This document shows, piece after piece, positions 10,123 through 23,990 of a stretch of 64,000 nt of DNA. Position numbers and translations under genes: made by a program. The stretch is from Aspergillus flavus (Eukaryota; Ascomycota; Eurotiomycetes; Eurotiales; Aspergillaceae): assembly GCF_009017415.1 (NCBI RefSeq), contig NC_092410.1:1488001-1552000 (forward strand), given 5' to 3'. Position 1 is the first letter of the stretch. Each line of letters begins with the position of its first letter. The notes beneath the pieces are model-generated. The model searched no databases and was not told the origin of the DNA. It worked only from the letters and a program-made list of their open reading frames with translations.

Positions 10123-12647
10123 ATGTTGTCACCACAAGCTCTGTTTGGAGCGTTGGTGCTGCTCTCGGCTCCTTCGGCGGTGGTAGCCGACACCTGCAAG
10201 GCACCGATCAACCACCCAGGAGAGCCTTTCAGCTTTGTTCAGCCCCTTAACACCACCATCCTGACCCCCTACGGTCACTCTCCGCCTGCCTATCCTTCAC
10301 GTAAGCAACTCTGTCCATTACATAGGTTGGGTTTTGTCGACTTCTGATCTGACACTGAACAGCAAACAGTACCGGCAATGGTGGCTGGGAAACAGCTTTG
10401 GTGAAAGCCAAACAATGGGTGAATAAGCTCACGCTTGAAGAGAAGACCTGGATGGCAACAGGCCAGCCCGGTCCCTGCGTTGGCAACGTTCTCCCTATCC
10501 CACGTCTCAACTTCAGCGGCATCTGCCTGCAGAACGGGCCTCAATGCGTGCAGCAGGGAGATTACTCCAGTGTCTTCGTTAGCAGCGTTTCAGCCGCCGC
10601 AAGCTGGGACCGCAAGTTGCTGTATGAGAGAGCGTATGCATTAGCCGAGGAGCACAAAGCAAAGGGCTCCCATGTCATCTTGGGCCCCATCGGAGGACCC
10701 TTGGGCCGCAGTCCCTACGATGGTCGTACCTGGGAGGGCTTCGCCGCTGACCCTTACCTCACCGGTGTCTGCATGGAGGAGACTATCAATGGTATGCAAG
10801 ATGCAGGTGTCCAGGCAAATGCGAAGCATTTCATTGCCAACGAGCAAGAGACGCAGCGCAACCCCACATATGCCCCGGATGCCAACGCGACTACCTATAT
10901 CCAGGATTCGGTTTCCGCCAACATTGATGACCGTACCCTGCATGAGATCTATATGTGGCCGTTTGCAAACGCCGTTCGTGCCCGGGTGGCTAGTGCCATG
11001 TGCTCGTACAACCGTTTGAATGGCTCTCACTCGTGTCAGAACTCTTACCTTCTCAACCACCTTCTCAAGGGCGAGCTTGGCTTCCAGGGCTATGTCATGT
11101 CTGACTGGGGTGCTACTCACAGTGGTGTGTCTTCTATTGAAAGTGGTATGGACATGACCATGCCCGGAGGATTCACCCTTTATGGTGAGCTTTGGACGGA
11201 GGGTTCCTTCTTCGGCAAGAATCTCACTGAAGCCGTGCAAAACGGCACTGTTCCAATGTCCCGTCTGGATGACATGATCGTGCGCATCATGACTCCTTAC
11301 TTCTGGCTCGGCCAGGAAAAGAACTACCCTAGCGTGGACGCTTCCGTCGGCCCTCTCAATGTTGACTCGGCCCCCGACACCTGGATTTACGACTGGAAGT
11401 TTACCGGTGCCACCAACCGTGACGTTCGGGCAAATCACAGTGCCATGATTCGCGAGCATGGAGGTCAGTCGACGGTACTTCTCAAGAACGAACGCAACGC
11501 TTTGCCTCTCCGCAAGCCCCGTAACATCGTAATAGCCGGAAATGATGCCGGTCCTCTCACGCAAGGTCCGGACCTTCAGGCAGACTTCGAATATGGTGTC
11601 CTCGCAGGCTCGTCAGGTTCTGGTTCCTGCAGGTTTTCGTACCTGTCGACCCCTCTCGATGCTATCAATGCTCGGGCCCGCAAGGATGGCTCCCTGGTCC
11701 AGTCTTACCTGAACAACACCCTGCTCACCACGTCGGCATTGACATCCCCACTCTGGATCCCCCAGCAACCCGACGTCTGCCTCGTTTTCCTCAAGTCCTT
11801 CTCGGCGGAAGGTGAAGATCGAACTTCGTTGGAACTCGACTGGAATGGAAACGCCGTCGTGGAGGCCGTTGCCACCCACTGTAACAACACCATTGTCATC
11901 ACGAACTCAGGCGGCGTCAACGTCATGCCCTTCGCGGACCACCCCAACGTCACCGCTATCCTGGCCCAGCATTACGCCGGCGAGGAAACTGGAAATGCCA
12001 TTGCCGATGTCCTCTACGGTGACGTGAACCCATCAGCCAAACTGCCATATGTGATCGCATACAACGAGTCCGACTACAACGCCCCCTTGACCACCACCGT
12101 GCAGACCAACGGTACCTACGACTGGCAGAGCTGGTTCGACGAAGAACTCGAAGTCGGCTACCGGTACTTCGACGCGCACAACATCTCCGTGCGCTACGAG
12201 TTCGGTTTCGGCTTGAGTTACACCACCTTCGACCTGAAAGACCTCAAGGCCAAGGGCTCTGCCGCCGCCAATCTTACCGCTCTCCCAGCTAAGCGGCCCA
12301 CCGAGCCAGGTGGTAACCCCGCTCTTTGGGAGACGGTTTACACTCTGGAAGCGGAAGTGTCCAACACCGGGGATGTTGATGGATACGCTGTTCCCCAGCT
12401 GTACCTCCAATTCCCTACTTCCACGCCGGCTGGTACCCCGCCGAGCCAGCTTCGTGGATTCGACAAAATCTGGCTCGAGGCTGGTGAGAAGAAGACGGTC
12501 ACGTTTGACTTGATGCGTCGTGATGTCAGTTACTGGGATGTTGTTGCCCAGGACTGGCGTATTCCGGCTGGAGCTTTCACTTTCAAGGCTGGGTTTAGTA
12601 GCCGTGATTTCCGCGCGAACAGTGTTGCGACGCTGGTCAAGGCATGA
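10123..12647 (+). CDS. Secreted GH3 glycosidase (beta-glucosidase-like)
   Basis: Two exons (10123-10300, 10363-12647) encode 820 residues. A signal peptide covers roughly residues 1-22, followed by a Cys-containing N-terminus. The GH3 (alpha/beta)8 and (alpha/beta)6 domains follow: the block LGPIGGPLGRSPYDGR, the AKHF pair (Lys214/His215) and the nucleophile motif GYVMSDWGATH with Asp near 307. The C-terminal part has VGYRYFDAHN, FGFGLSYTTF and a fibronectin-III-like domain, as in fungal beta-glucosidases of the G/L/M groups. Several N-X-S/T sites suggest N-glycosylation. The usual subsite motif QDGPLGxR reads LQNGPQCVQQ here (Asn near 117), so a conserved substrate-binding Asp and Arg are both missing; substrate preference may differ from ordinary beta-glucosidases. 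CreA-type boxes lie just upstream. Confidence 0.88.
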
Positions 12648-13319
12648 TTATGATTATGACATTATGGGTTTGGAATTCGCTTTGTAAGAGACCTTAGAGG
12701 ATATTTGGAAAGGTGTGTGGAAGTATTAATTAGATGGGGAATCGAGTCGAGCTCTTTTGCGGGTGTAGATAGGAATATTCGCAGGCTTTTAGAGCGACTT
12801 GTATCAATACTCTATCCCAATAAGACAATCCTAATATTGATACTGTACATCTGTGTAATGGGCAACTTACCACACATGCTTAGTTAAACATCCTTCTCAC
12901 CTGAAAATATTTCATCACCGCATTTCGACCGGTGCTTTATTTGTCAATCGAACGGTAACAGTGCCATGACAGTGAAGATGGTGGGATGAAGATGTCAAAG
13001 AAGATAAGATAAGGATGTACCACCGGAACCCAAAAGGGTAATTTTCCGTAGGTGGGGATGAAGAATGTCCATGAGATCCACAGAAACCCTTCAATGACCC
13101 ATTGCGCGGGCAAATCGGTAGGAAGCGGTTAAATAGATTTGTATTTAAACGGCATTGTATTGGGGATGCGATCTTGACTATATAAACCAGTCTTGTCGTT
13201 CCTGACGCGTGATTAGTATTGAAGTTTGTATCTATAACCTATAACTTCCGCCTACATCTACAAGTACTTATACAGTACACACCTACCTCTACATCTACCT
13301 CTATAAAACACCACGCACA
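12648..13319. other. Intergenic region and promoter of the SDR gene
   Basis: No gene found. A TATAAA box lies at 13181-13186, about 135 bases before the SDR start, followed by a pyrimidine/A-rich leader with repeated CTACATCTAC-like words. Confidence 0.55.
13181..13186 (+). promoter_or_regulatory. TATA box of the SDR gene
   Basis: TATAAA inside CTATATAAACC, about 135 bases before the ATG at 13320. Confidence 0.5.
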
Positions 13320-14261
13320 ATGTCCAGACCCCTAGAAGGCAAATTCGGCATCGTCACCGGCGGTTCGCGGGGTAAGTCCAATTCTTACAACACCACTAAG
13401 CAACACAACTAACAAATCCCAGGAATCGGCGAAGCGATAGCCCGCAACCTCGCCTCAAAAGGCTGCTCCCTACTCCTAAACTACACCTCCGCGAGCTCCC
13501 AATCGCGAACCGAAACCCTCTGCTCGGAACTCGCAAACCAACACTCTATAAAATGTGTCTCTGTGCAAGCCGACCTCCTCCACACCGAAGAAGCAGTAAC
13601 CACGATCCTCAACGCGGCTAAGGAGAACTTCACCTCTGAGACGACCGGAACCCTCCAAGTCGACATCCTAATCAACAACGCTGGCGTAAGCAAGGATCGT
13701 TTCCTCAATGACGAGGAAAAGGGCCCCATGGACCGCGAGTACTTCAATTGGCATTATACTATTAACGTGCTTGCGCCGTTGTTGCTGACGCAGGCTGTTG
13801 CGCCTTTCTTGCCAACCGATCGCAGTGGGCGTATTGTTAATATATCCAGTGTGTCGAGTAGTATTGGGTTCACGGGGCAGACGGTGTATGGGGGGACGAA
13901 GGCGGCGTTGGAGGCGATGACGCGCACTTGGGCTAGGGAGTTGGCGGATCGGGCGACCGTTAATTCGGTGAATCCGGGGCCGGTTATTGGAGATATGTAT
14001 TTTGCTACTGGGGAGGAGTTCTGGAAGCAGATGCAGGGGTGGCTGGACAATACGCCGTTGAGTAAGGTGGTGGATGGGGAGGAGAAGATGAAGAGCTTGA
14101 CAGATGAGCAACGGTATTTGATTAAGGAGAAGATGGGGGGCAGACGCCCGGCCTTTACTAGTGAGATTGCGGGGGTGGTGGGGATGTTGTGTACACAGGA
14201 TGGCTTCTGGTGTACGGGCAGTGTAGTGTGTGCCAATGGCGGCATGAAAATGGGTCTCTGA
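13320..14261 (+). CDS. Short-chain dehydrogenase/reductase (3-oxoacyl-ACP reductase-like)
   Basis: Two exons (13320-13371, 13423-14261) give 296 residues. The NAD(P)-binding motif TGGSRGIG is split by the intron (GIVTGGSRG joined to IGEAIA). Later come the NNAG motif in DILINNAGVS, the catalytic Ser in NISSVSSSIG, and the YxxxK pair in VYGGTKAALEAMTR, so the SDR active site is complete. PGPVIGDMY is the usual loop after the active site. The C-terminus GGMKMGL fits classical SDRs of the FabG type. The physiological substrate is unknown. An insertion of about 40 residues relative to minimal FabG enzymes lies before the last helix (WLDNTPLSKVVDGEEK and following). Confidence 0.85.
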
Positions 14262-14542
14262 TTTATTTTACATATTATGTGTATAAGCAATTGATATAGA
14301 ATTAGAGTGTTTTCTTTGTGTTTGAGTGTGTATTAAATCGACTTAGAAAAGTAGGGTAAAGGAATGCACATGAATACATTAGTCAAGGACCGACGTCATC
14401 CCTCGGACTTTTTAATCACCCCATTTCTCCAACTCTCCTACTTCGGTCTTTACTTCCACTTCAACCATCCTTATCTACTCAATTCCATCTCAACAACAGA
14501 GAACCAATCCCTTCAACTGAGAATAGCAAGAAAACATCAATC

Positions 14543-15190
14543 ATGCCGCCCCTGCGCACATTCTCCCTCCGCCTCCTCCGTCCCTCCCGGACCATCACCG
14601 CAACCCCCATCCGCAACCTCCGACCACTATCAACATGTCTTCCAAAACACCCTTCACCAGTCAGGATCACGACAACCAAGCCCCTCTCTCTATCTCCTCC
14701 CCAGTTAACGACTCAAGCACGATGGGGATCAACCCAAACCTCCAGCGGTAAAAGCCAAGCCGACCTAATGGTCGAGGAACTCCAAGAACTGTATACCCCC
14801 TCCCTAAACCCCCGAATTCCCCTTAATTGGACATCTTACTAATTGGACCAAAGCTACGAGACTGCTAAGGATGAATTCGAAATCGCAACCGACAGCACAA
14901 ACGGCACGACCATCTACGCGGCCTCAGACCGGGAGTCGGCGCGCGACGCATTGAATCAGCTGAGCGCGGTGTTTGCGCTCTATACGACCGAGATGCCCTC
15001 ATATGACGAGTCGCATCAGCCGCAGCAGACGCAGCCGGATGATTCCGGGAGTCAGATGGTGTCGACGTATTTTGATCCGGGGGACATTGCACCTGAGGTC
15101 CGCCAGGAGGTCAAGAGGAGGGTTGGGCAGCGGGTGAGGGAGCTGGCGAATGCGGTGGAGGCGTTGGAGGAGAGGGCTAAGGATGATTAA
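14543..15190 (+). CDS. Small conserved-type protein with mitochondrial-like presequence
   Basis: Two exons (14543-14790, 14854-15190) give 194 residues. The intron is supported by a GTATAC donor, a TTACTAATT branch-like word and an AAAG acceptor that restores frame (VEELQELYETAKDEF). The first 60 residues are rich in Arg, Ser, Thr and Pro with no acidic residue, typical of a matrix presequence. The C-terminal half is acidic and helical (EIATDSTNG, RESARDALNQL, EVRQEVKRRVGQRVRELANAVEALEERAKDD) with a probable coiled coil at the end. No named family is recognised. Mitochondrial location is inferred from the N-terminus. Confidence 0.72.
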
Positions 15191-15545
15191 TTTCTTGGAT
15201 CAACTTAGAGTGTGAATGCGGGGGTAATGGATAGTAGATTGTTAGGCATTGGTCGACGGTGATATCATGATATTGCATTGTTGCCATTATTCCGTGGTGA
15301 GATGCTTTCATCCGCTGACATAGCATACTGATACTATACATGACTTGTAAAATAGACGAATCGTCATCAGACAGCTCGTTAATCATCATATATCCAACCT
15401 AGGTATCTCTTTTTCCGTTCTGCGAATAGTCCTGAATGTAGTGTAACTCCGACCACTAGATATATATCCCAACTCCGGTCGCGCCATTCCCCATGTCGAC
15501 TGTGTGTTGTAAAATAGGTATAATAGGGCCTGAGAACGCCAAACT
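15191..15545. other. Intergenic region between convergent genes
   Basis: 3' flanks of two tail-to-tail genes; nothing else recognised. Confidence 0.5.
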
Positions 15546-17512
<1,967 letters not shown>

Positions 17513-18945
17513 GGTGTACGGGCAAACCCAACCCACGTCACTTGACGTCGGGACAGTCTCCTGGTATCCGGGAGAGAGATTTAGACCGTTTGGTTTGAAT
17601 CCAGGAACAAAGTTCGCGAAGGGTCGAACGCAAGTGCCACCCGGAGAGAAGGTAAGAGAAGAGTGAGGCGGGGAGATCACTCGGCGGTATGGGGTGTTTG
17701 TCCTTGAGCACTCCAGACTTCACAAGCGTTAGCCCACATCGCCACCGCGCGATCGAGCAGACAGGTATACTACATACCAATAAAAAGGATCGCAATCTTG
17801 CCAGTTGCAGAATCCACAGGATTTAACCGAGATTGTCAACCAGGCTCAACCAGCCATGCACAGTGCGTCACGATCGCCTGGAATGGCCGGTGCAATTGGA
17901 AGCGAAAAAACCTGACCGCCTGGGGCATGAGGGACCAGAGGGGGCGAGGACCTTGGGAGCGTTCTGAGATGTATAAATGAAGTGATCTTCAGTATAGAGT
18001 TATGATTCGCCTTGCGGTGATTCTATCACACATAAGTTTCAGTCACCAAATCCAGACAACGGTTGAGGACCTTGGGAGAAAAGCAGTCTTTGAGTACCTT
18101 GCGGGTTAGGGCGTCATTGCCCGCCTGGCCTCGGCGAATCAGCGCACCCAGATTTGCGAAGTTCCTTTTATCTCGGTACCCAGTTTTTCAGGCATTCAAA
18201 AAGGTTTGCTGTACAGAGTATGTGTCCAGAGTAGGATTAACTAGTCTGTGACTGCCTCATGGGTCACGGGTGAGGGGTGAAAGAAAAAAGTTAAAAGAAA
18301 ATTAAAATCTCGAAAGGCAGATTGCCTGTGGAATCAGGCTCCATCCTTTCCCACTTCCCTGGCACCACTTTTACCCAGAGCGGAGCCCACTGATGTTCGT
18401 CGATGACCTTACGAGTCGCTGTAAAACCATGGATCCAGTCGAAACAGAGATAAGCTGTGCATGCTAGAACCGTAATAGTAGGAACACATATTGCCAGCAA
18501 AACTCCTCATCCCGATAATGTTTATTTTGTGATATTGTTTGCTATATTCAATTGATATGGGTGAGACTGAGGGCAGTACGGAATACTGTCCGTCCTTACT
18601 GAGGAATGCGAATGCAATGCGGGCACCAGACCACGTGCACCGGCCGTTCTTACTCCAGATCGTCATCCCCGATCGGTAGGCTACAGCCTAATGAACTTCT
18701 TATCTCCGTACAATCTTCAATCTCAACGGCTCCATCAACCTTCAATCGCATTACCCCACAACCAAAACTACCAATCTGACATATCAATCACATCAATCGA
18801 GCCTCCCAGCCCTGTCGGAACCCGTCACACAGCGAGACACATACACTGCATGGCCGATCACCACCGCTAAACCCAATCAATCCTTCCAGTCCTCCACCTC
18901 ACCTCACCAATCCACCAACCTCAAGGACAAACCAAACCCGGAAAA
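17513..18945. other. Intergenic region, zafA promoter
   Basis: No gene found. Three ACCTTG words lie at 17950, 18069 and 18096, two of them inside an identical 14-base repeat. The last 250 bases form the leader of the small gene at 18946. Confidence 0.55.
17946..18101. promoter_or_regulatory. Three ACCTTG (CAAGGT) words upstream of zafA, two in a 14-bp direct repeat
   Basis: GAGGACCTTGGGAG occurs at 17946-17959 and again at 18065-18078, and ACCTTG a third time at 18096-18101. Read toward zafA these are CAAGGT, the core of the zinc-response element in ZafA/Zap1 targets. They lie about 440-590 bases before the zafA start. Autoregulation, known for yeast ZAP1, is inferred. Confidence 0.5.
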
Positions 18946-19415
18946 ATGGGAAACATTTGCTCCCGCTCCAAAAACCAACCCGAGGCCTTTTCCAGCCCCG
19001 GTCGCGTCTTGGGCTCCGCCAATCCTCCCCCGGGAGACACAGGGAAATCCAGCTCCGGTCCGCGCGCCCCGCTCCCCGCAAACGCCAGTACGGGGAGGAC
19101 CCTGGGCGGCGCGGGGGCTCCAGGTGCTGGCGCGGATACAGCTGATGCGCGGGCGAATGCAGCGATTGCGGCGCAGGTGAGTTACTTCCTCCTTTCCCAG
19201 AAGATCGTTAGAGTGTCGCTGTGCAAGGTTGTGTGCTAATGGCGTATGTTTAGAAACGGGCTGAGTCTACTACGGCGGGCAACAAGGGCAAGTTAGGGTC
19301 AAAGTTAGCCGCTCAGAAGGCCCAGACACAGGCCCAGACGTTGGGGGAGGCTAGCCGTAATGAGAGGTCTGCTAGAGATGCGGATAATGCTGCTGAGGCC
19401 AGAAGATGGGAGTGA
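18946..19415 (+). CDS. Small protein with N-myristoylation-type start (MGNICS)
   Basis: Two exons (18946-19176, 19254-19415) give 130 residues. Gly2 followed by NICS fits an N-myristoylation consensus with an adjacent Cys for palmitoylation, so membrane anchoring is plausible. The rest is low complexity: Gly/Pro/Ala/Ser-rich to about residue 65, then Ala/Lys/Gln-rich helix (KLGSKLAAQKAQTQAQTL) ending EARRWE. No domain recognised. The short intron has a canonical GTGAGT donor and TTTAG acceptor and keeps frame. Confidence 0.68.
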
Positions 19416-19691
19416 TGGATGTACAGATTACTCGGTTATAGCTTAATTCTGGCTGTGAATCGCCGGTGTTTCACTTTTTCTTTCTTCATTTGGAGTTTGG
19501 CGGTTAGTGAGCGTTTAGGTTGATACAGTGATCTTTAGCCAGTCGTGACTTTACTGTGGGCATCGGTACAGATTACCCGTTGAAAAATTTGACTATGATA
19601 CCCAAGCTGATAAGAGAGAGTGCGATTCGTTCCACAATAATAAGATTCTGTATGTTCGGGATATGATACAACTATATGTAAGCGCTGACAC

Positions 19692-22600
19692 TTAAAGCAC
19701 ATTATAACGTCCTCCAACCGGTGCCCTCGCATCACTATCGGCAGCAGCGATAGTTCCCTCCTTAAGTAACCGCATCAACTCACGCATGGCGTTCGTCACA
19801 GATAACTCAGTTTCACCCTCAACAAGAATATACAGTTTGGGGTTCTCTCCAGGACCTGGCTCCTTGCCAGTAGCATAGAAACTGCCTTTCGTGGTAATGG
19901 ATGTCCCTGTGGCTTCGAGAATCTTGGCCACGTTGGTCCGGTTGGTGACTGCCCACCGAGCTTTCTCTGTTGTGAGAGACCGTGTTAGTAGCTGAATCAG
20001 AAAGCCGACAGCGGGGGGTAAACTTACGGGGGAAGTCATTGATCTCAAGCGTAGCATGGAAAGCTCCGGCATCAGGCCCGCGGTTATCGATGGGCACTCC
20101 AGACCTCATCACACCAGCACGGCTCAAACGAGCGTGAATATCAGCAACAGCCGAACCCACCTTGTCCAACGGGTTCTTCGAACCATTGGCGTCCTTTTCA
20201 GTCTTGTGCACGGTGATCTTGCCGTCCAGATCAATGCCCTTAGGAACGCCAGGTAGGCTTGGCGCAGCGGCGGATTGAACCGATGAGAGAACCTTATTGA
20301 ACTGTTCTTCGGCCTTCTCGTTCTTCTCTTCCTTTTCTTCCTCTTCTTCGCCCTCGTCGCCAGTCTTGTATGTCTTGCGCTCACGCATACGAGCAGCATC
20401 TCGCTCCTGATCAAGGCGCTCCAGACCCTTTCCACCGAAACCAGACGCACTGGCTTTTTCTTTGCCTGCTTTGACCTTCTCTAAGAAGGAGTCAACCATC
20501 TTCTGCACAGGCTCCGGCACGGACTGTCCACTCTGCTTCAACGCCTTAGCAATATCAACGGAATACCGCTCCTGGTCTTCGGTCAGGAACGTAACCGCCG
20601 TACCAGTATTACCAGCTCGGCCAGTTCGTCCAGCACGGTGGACATAGTCTTCGAGATGGTTCGGCGCATCATAGTTCACCACGAGTTTGAGTTGTTTCAC
20701 ATCCAAACCACGGGCCGCAACAGACGTGGCGATCAAAACCGGGAAAATACCTGCTTTGAAGTCTTCGATGGTGGAGTCACGGTCAATCTGATCCTTACCT
20801 CCGTGGATGGACATGCAAGGATAACCCTTACGCATCAACTCACGAAGTAGTGTATCGGCGCCCTCCTGACGTTCAACGAAAATCAACGCCCGTGCGTCTT
20901 CGTTTTCGTCGGTAGAGTACAGGTTACCTAGAAGCTCCAGAAGCCGGATAAACTTCTTGTCCTCACTCCGAACTTCCACTATCTGTGTGATCTCAGGCGC
21001 AACAACGCTTCTACCGCCAACCACAATTTCAACGGGCTTGTTCAAGGTCTTACGGGCCAAAGCCTCCATGTTCCGCGGGAAGGTAGCAGAGAACAAGACA
21101 GTTTGCTTATCAGGTCGGACGTTGGCCAAGATCTTCATGACTTGAGGCTCGAACCCCATATCGAACATGCGATCAGCTTCGTCCAGGACGACATATGTGA
21201 CCCTGCGTAAGTTTGTAACTCTGCCAGCATTCGCTGCTAGCAAATCAATCATACGCCCAGGTGTGCAGACAATAATCTCCGCGCCACGCTTTAGGTCAGC
21301 AATTTGATCTTTGATGGGAGCGCCACCATAAGCGCAAACCGCACGAAGGTTCAAAGCTTTCAAAAACGGTTTACAGTCTTTATGGATCTGGGTTGCCAGT
21401 TCACGAGTTGGTGTCATAATGAGACCAACGGGACCTTCCATATTCTCCAATGGCCGTTGATCCTTAATATGCCGAAACATAGGGATCAAGAATGCAATCG
21501 TTTTACCCGAACCAGTCTTCGCTACACCGATTACATCACGGCCGGACATGATCGCTGGGATGGCTTGCGCTTGGATCGAAGTGGGTGCAGAATAGCCCAA
21601 TCTATCGATTACGTCCAAGGTTTGCACACCTAAGCCGCACTGAGACCATTTCGACACTGGCCTTGGAACCTCCACACCACGGACTTTGATGCCGTCGAGT
21701 TCCAATCGCAGACTAGCAGCCTCTTCCTCGGACATCGCTGCCAGATCAGAAGGCTCGGTGTAAAACTTCTTGCGGAAAGGCTCGTATTCCACCTTCTTGT
21801 GATCAACAGTTGGGATATCCTTCTTCTTTTTGGCCTTGTTAGCAATAGCAAGGAAATCATCTGCATCGCCGTCGCCGACAGCAGTCATGTCCATATCATT
21901 CTCATCTCCAAAGAGAGCCTCAGGCTGTTGTGGTTTAGCTTTCGCGAACTTGGCGCCAGCCGTTTTTTTCGGAGGGGCAGACTCTGCTAATTCAGACATG
22001 AAGGCATCCAGGGGATCAACTTCTTCCTCTTCTTGGGCGTCCACTTCCATCTTGTCGGGCGCTTTTTGATTCGACGCATCGCTCATCTGTACATCGCCAT
22101 TTGATTGAGAATCACGAGCCTCATTCTGCAGTCGCTCTTCTCTCCTCTCTGCTGCTGCCCGCGCCGCAGCCGCATTTTCCTCCTCAGTGTCACCATCCTG
22201 CATGTCAACGTCATCGTCTTCGTCTTCTGCCGTCACATCTTCTTCCTTATTGGAGTCTTTGGCGTCATCTAGCGGAGGAGTTGGCAACCTCTCCAACTTC
22301 CGCCGGGTAGATTCTTCTTCGCCAAAGCCGAGGGTCTTCGTCGCTGACGCTTTCTCGGTATCTGCGGCCTGCTTGGTACCCAGGCCAAAACTACCCACGT
22401 TTCCCTTTACTTTCAATGCTACAAATGTCGTGTTAGTAGGGTCTAAGTCAGAATGAGCAGAAGGCTGAGACGTACATGATGTTTTGCTTGAAGTAGCAGA
22501 AGGTTTGTTAGCTTGAACCTCAGTCTTTGTAGAAGGGAAGGTAGCAGATGTCTTAGCGGACGGCGGAACAGCAATATCATCCCCCAGTACAGACTTCACA

Positions 22601-23491
22601 GCTGGCGCCGGTGCGGCATTCTTTGCAATCGCCTTCGGGTCAAACTTTCCAGTATACGACGCTGGGGCAGCATCAATGGGCGTCGCAGAAGACTGGGGAG
22701 ACCCAACAGCTGGTGATAAGCCTGACTTTCTGTCAATCTCATCCAGGATGCTTCTTGTCCCACCAGCTGCGGCGGCTTCTCGTTGTTTGCGTTCCTTCTC
22801 TGCGGCTTGCTTTTGCTTCCAAGCTTCGAGCTTGGCCAGTCTTTCGGCTCGCTTTTCGTCTTCTGTCGGACCAGTGTTGGCCGCTGGTGTCGAAGGCTTC
22901 GATGCCTGTGAGATAATACGGTCGATGAGTACACGGCTATAGAATCGAAGGGGACCATATGCGCTTACCTCTCGAGACCTGGGAACGGAATCTCTGGCCC
23001 GCTCCCGGCTATCATCCCGTCTAGACTTGTGTTTCAAGTCAGCAGAATCATCTGTCCGTCTCCGAGCCCTGTCGCGGGAATCATCTCGCCTGCTTCGAAA
23101 GTCTCTATCGCGACTTCTGCGACGGTAATCCCGATCATCATCTCTATCTCTCGACCGACGTCGATCGCGGGAACGATCCCGTCGACTTGGTCTATACGTA
23201 TCTTCATCACGGTAATCGGCGCGTCTGTCTAGCGAGCGGTCACGTCTACGATATGAATCACGGTCGCGTTCACGGTCACGGTATCGCTTCTGGAAGTAGA
23301 TATTAGAGAAGAGATAAGGGTAGGACTGGGACATCCGATTGACATACCTCAGGGCTACGAGATCTTCGGTAGCTCCGCCCATCATCTCGCCTGCTCCTCT
23401 CATAGCGATCATCATCTCTGCGACTCCGTCTGGAAGAAGAATATGTGCTGCCTACAGGTGATGGTGAGCGAGTATCCCCGTGGCGAGCCAT
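19692..23491 (-). CDS. prp5: DEAD-box RNA helicase Prp5 (pre-mRNA splicing)
   Basis: Five exons: complement of 23348-23491, 22969-23289, 22476-22905, 20028-22418 and 19692-19966, about 1186 residues. An N-terminal Arg/Asp/Ser-rich RS-like region (RRRDRS, RSRDRD repeats) precedes an acidic middle. The helicase core has all motifs: Q motif ([10 protein letters not shown]), [50 protein letters not shown] and [18 protein letters not shown] and the upstream block [16 protein letters not shown], containing the DPLD-type segment EVDPLDAFM before it, identify the Prp5 (DDX46) subgroup, which remodels U2 snRNP during prespliceosome assembly. The two introns at 22419-22475 (57 bases, clear CTAAC branch) and 22906-22968 (63 bases) are both stop-free and in frame, so unspliced forms would still be coding. 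The second is less certain. Confidence 0.93.
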
Positions 23492-23990
23492 TGTTGCAGG
23501 CCAGCGATGAGTGAGTATTACTGAAGCTCAAAGGAATTCGAGTACGCGAAGTAGATATCAGAGCAATTATTACCCTTCCATTAAAAGCAAGGCTCTGTTG
23601 TTATAGAATCAGTAAAGGTCGGATTAAGCACGGTGGCGAGGATTGGCGGCTTCCGAAGCGCGGAGATACGGTTCTCCATCCATTCTTTTTTCAGTTGTAC
23701 CTTATCCTCAACCCAAAGGGCCCTATCTATCACGTGACGTTGATAGCTCCATGGCAAGCTTCGATCACGTGTATGTACCTTCCTATTTCGGTCTACCCCA
23801 AACGACCAGTGAGTGGACGCGACTCCAACCTCCCGCATTCGTCTTAGAGCTCTTGCAGCTAAGGTCCCTGCAGCAGAAGCTCCTGCTACCTTAGAGCTCG
23901 GCCTCGCCTGTCTTTGTTTAATAGTACCTACGTGCTACATTGTCGGTTATATTCCCAATTGCAGTTAGTTTCGTCTCACTGTTTTGAATC
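23492..23990. other. Divergent promoter between prp5 and the HMG-box gene
   Basis: No gene. It contains CACGTG-like words (TCACGTGACG near 23730 and TCACGTGTATG near 23764), possible bHLH or CBF1-type sites. Confidence 0.5.

Noticed and set aside
10641..11564. Long minus-strand ORF opposite the GH3 gene
   Set aside because: It is a codon-position shadow of the GH3 coding region with no family resemblance.
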